The notes under the pieces: model-generated
The model's database searches: none
What the model saw: only the letters and a program-made list of their open reading frames with translations
Told to the model about the DNA's origin: nothing
Translations under genes and position numbers: made by a program
Part shown: positions 5,188-5,292 of the stretch, in pieces
Layout of the letters: each line of letters starts with the position of its first letter
How positions within the stretch are numbered: position 1 is the stretch's first letter
DNA from: Methanolinea sp.
Lineage (GTDB): Archaea > Halobacteriota > Methanomicrobia > Methanomicrobiales > Methanospirillaceae
Direction: 5' to 3'
Assembly (NCBI GenBank): GCA_013331225.1
Contig: DUGV01000183.1
Span: 1 to 5,292 of the forward strand
DNA: 5,292 bases

Positions 5188-5292
5188 ATGGGGAATGAGG
5201 TAAGACCTGCCACCCTGTCATCCGGGGAGGACCCACGTCCCGTGCTGTTCCGGCTGCTCCCTCATAGTAAAAAGACGTCAATTTCACACTTT
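5188..5292 (+). CDS. Possible start of an open frame cut by the right edge
   Basis: An ATG at 5188 opens 35 codons that reach the end of the window without a stop; a TGA lies two codons upstream in the same frame. The peptide begins MGNEVRPATLSS and contains RPVLFRLLPHSKK. I recognise no domain. GTGAGGG sits directly against the ATG, too close for a normal ribosome-binding site, and the final 30 bases turn AT-rich like a spacer. It may be a truncated gene start or simply an open stretch in GC-rich DNA. Confidence 0.15.
   Translation, partial: MGNEVRPATLSSGEDPRPVLFRLLPHSKKTSISHF

Overview
The window looks like a piece of a methanogenic archaeon's chromosome, most likely a Methanomicrobiales-type euryarchaeon such as Methanoregula, Methanosphaerula or their relatives. 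I infer this from several points. The genes are GC-rich and sit between AT-rich spacers. An archaeal-style VapB antitoxin (DUF217/PF02697 type) has a TATA-like element at the distance expected for a leaderless mRNA and no Shine-Dalgarno site. Oligo-T tracts, not hairpin terminators, follow the first gene. No rRNA, tRNA, IS element, transposase or CRISPR array is visible. The placement is an inference from style, not from a database match.

Layout from left to right. Bases 1-851 hold no convincing gene; they contain AT-rich promoter-like and oligo-T stretches, a small GC hairpin and three copies of the heptamer CACGAAG. Bases 852-2843 (+) encode a 663-residue SWIM zinc-finger protein with a long helical-repeat tail. 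Bases 2844-3224 are a GC-rich convergent spacer with an AAAAATTTTTT element that could end transcription from both sides, plus several hairpins. Bases 3225-4148 (-) encode a TPR-type protein resembling prokaryotic relatives of the animal ST7 family. Bases 4422-5029 (+) hold a compact vapB-vapC toxin-antitoxin operon, divergent from the TPR gene. The last 260 bases show only a weak open frame running off the right edge.

The clearest functional unit is vapBC. VapB and VapC overlap by 4 nt (GTGA), VapC has a perfect GGAGGTGA ribosome-binding site inside vapB, and a 20-bp dyad (9 of 10 pairs matched) lies between the TATA-like box and the vapB start codon and reaches into it. That fits autorepression of a leaderless transcript by a VapBC complex. 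The SWIM and ST7-like proteins are convergent neighbours, both built from helical repeats and both without a known pathway. Nothing in the sequence links them functionally beyond adjacency.

I found no clear new multi-gene system. The points most worth a second look are the start-codon-overlapping vapBC operator, the ST7-like archaeal protein, a C8 tract just behind the SWIM motif, and the structured non-coding spacers.
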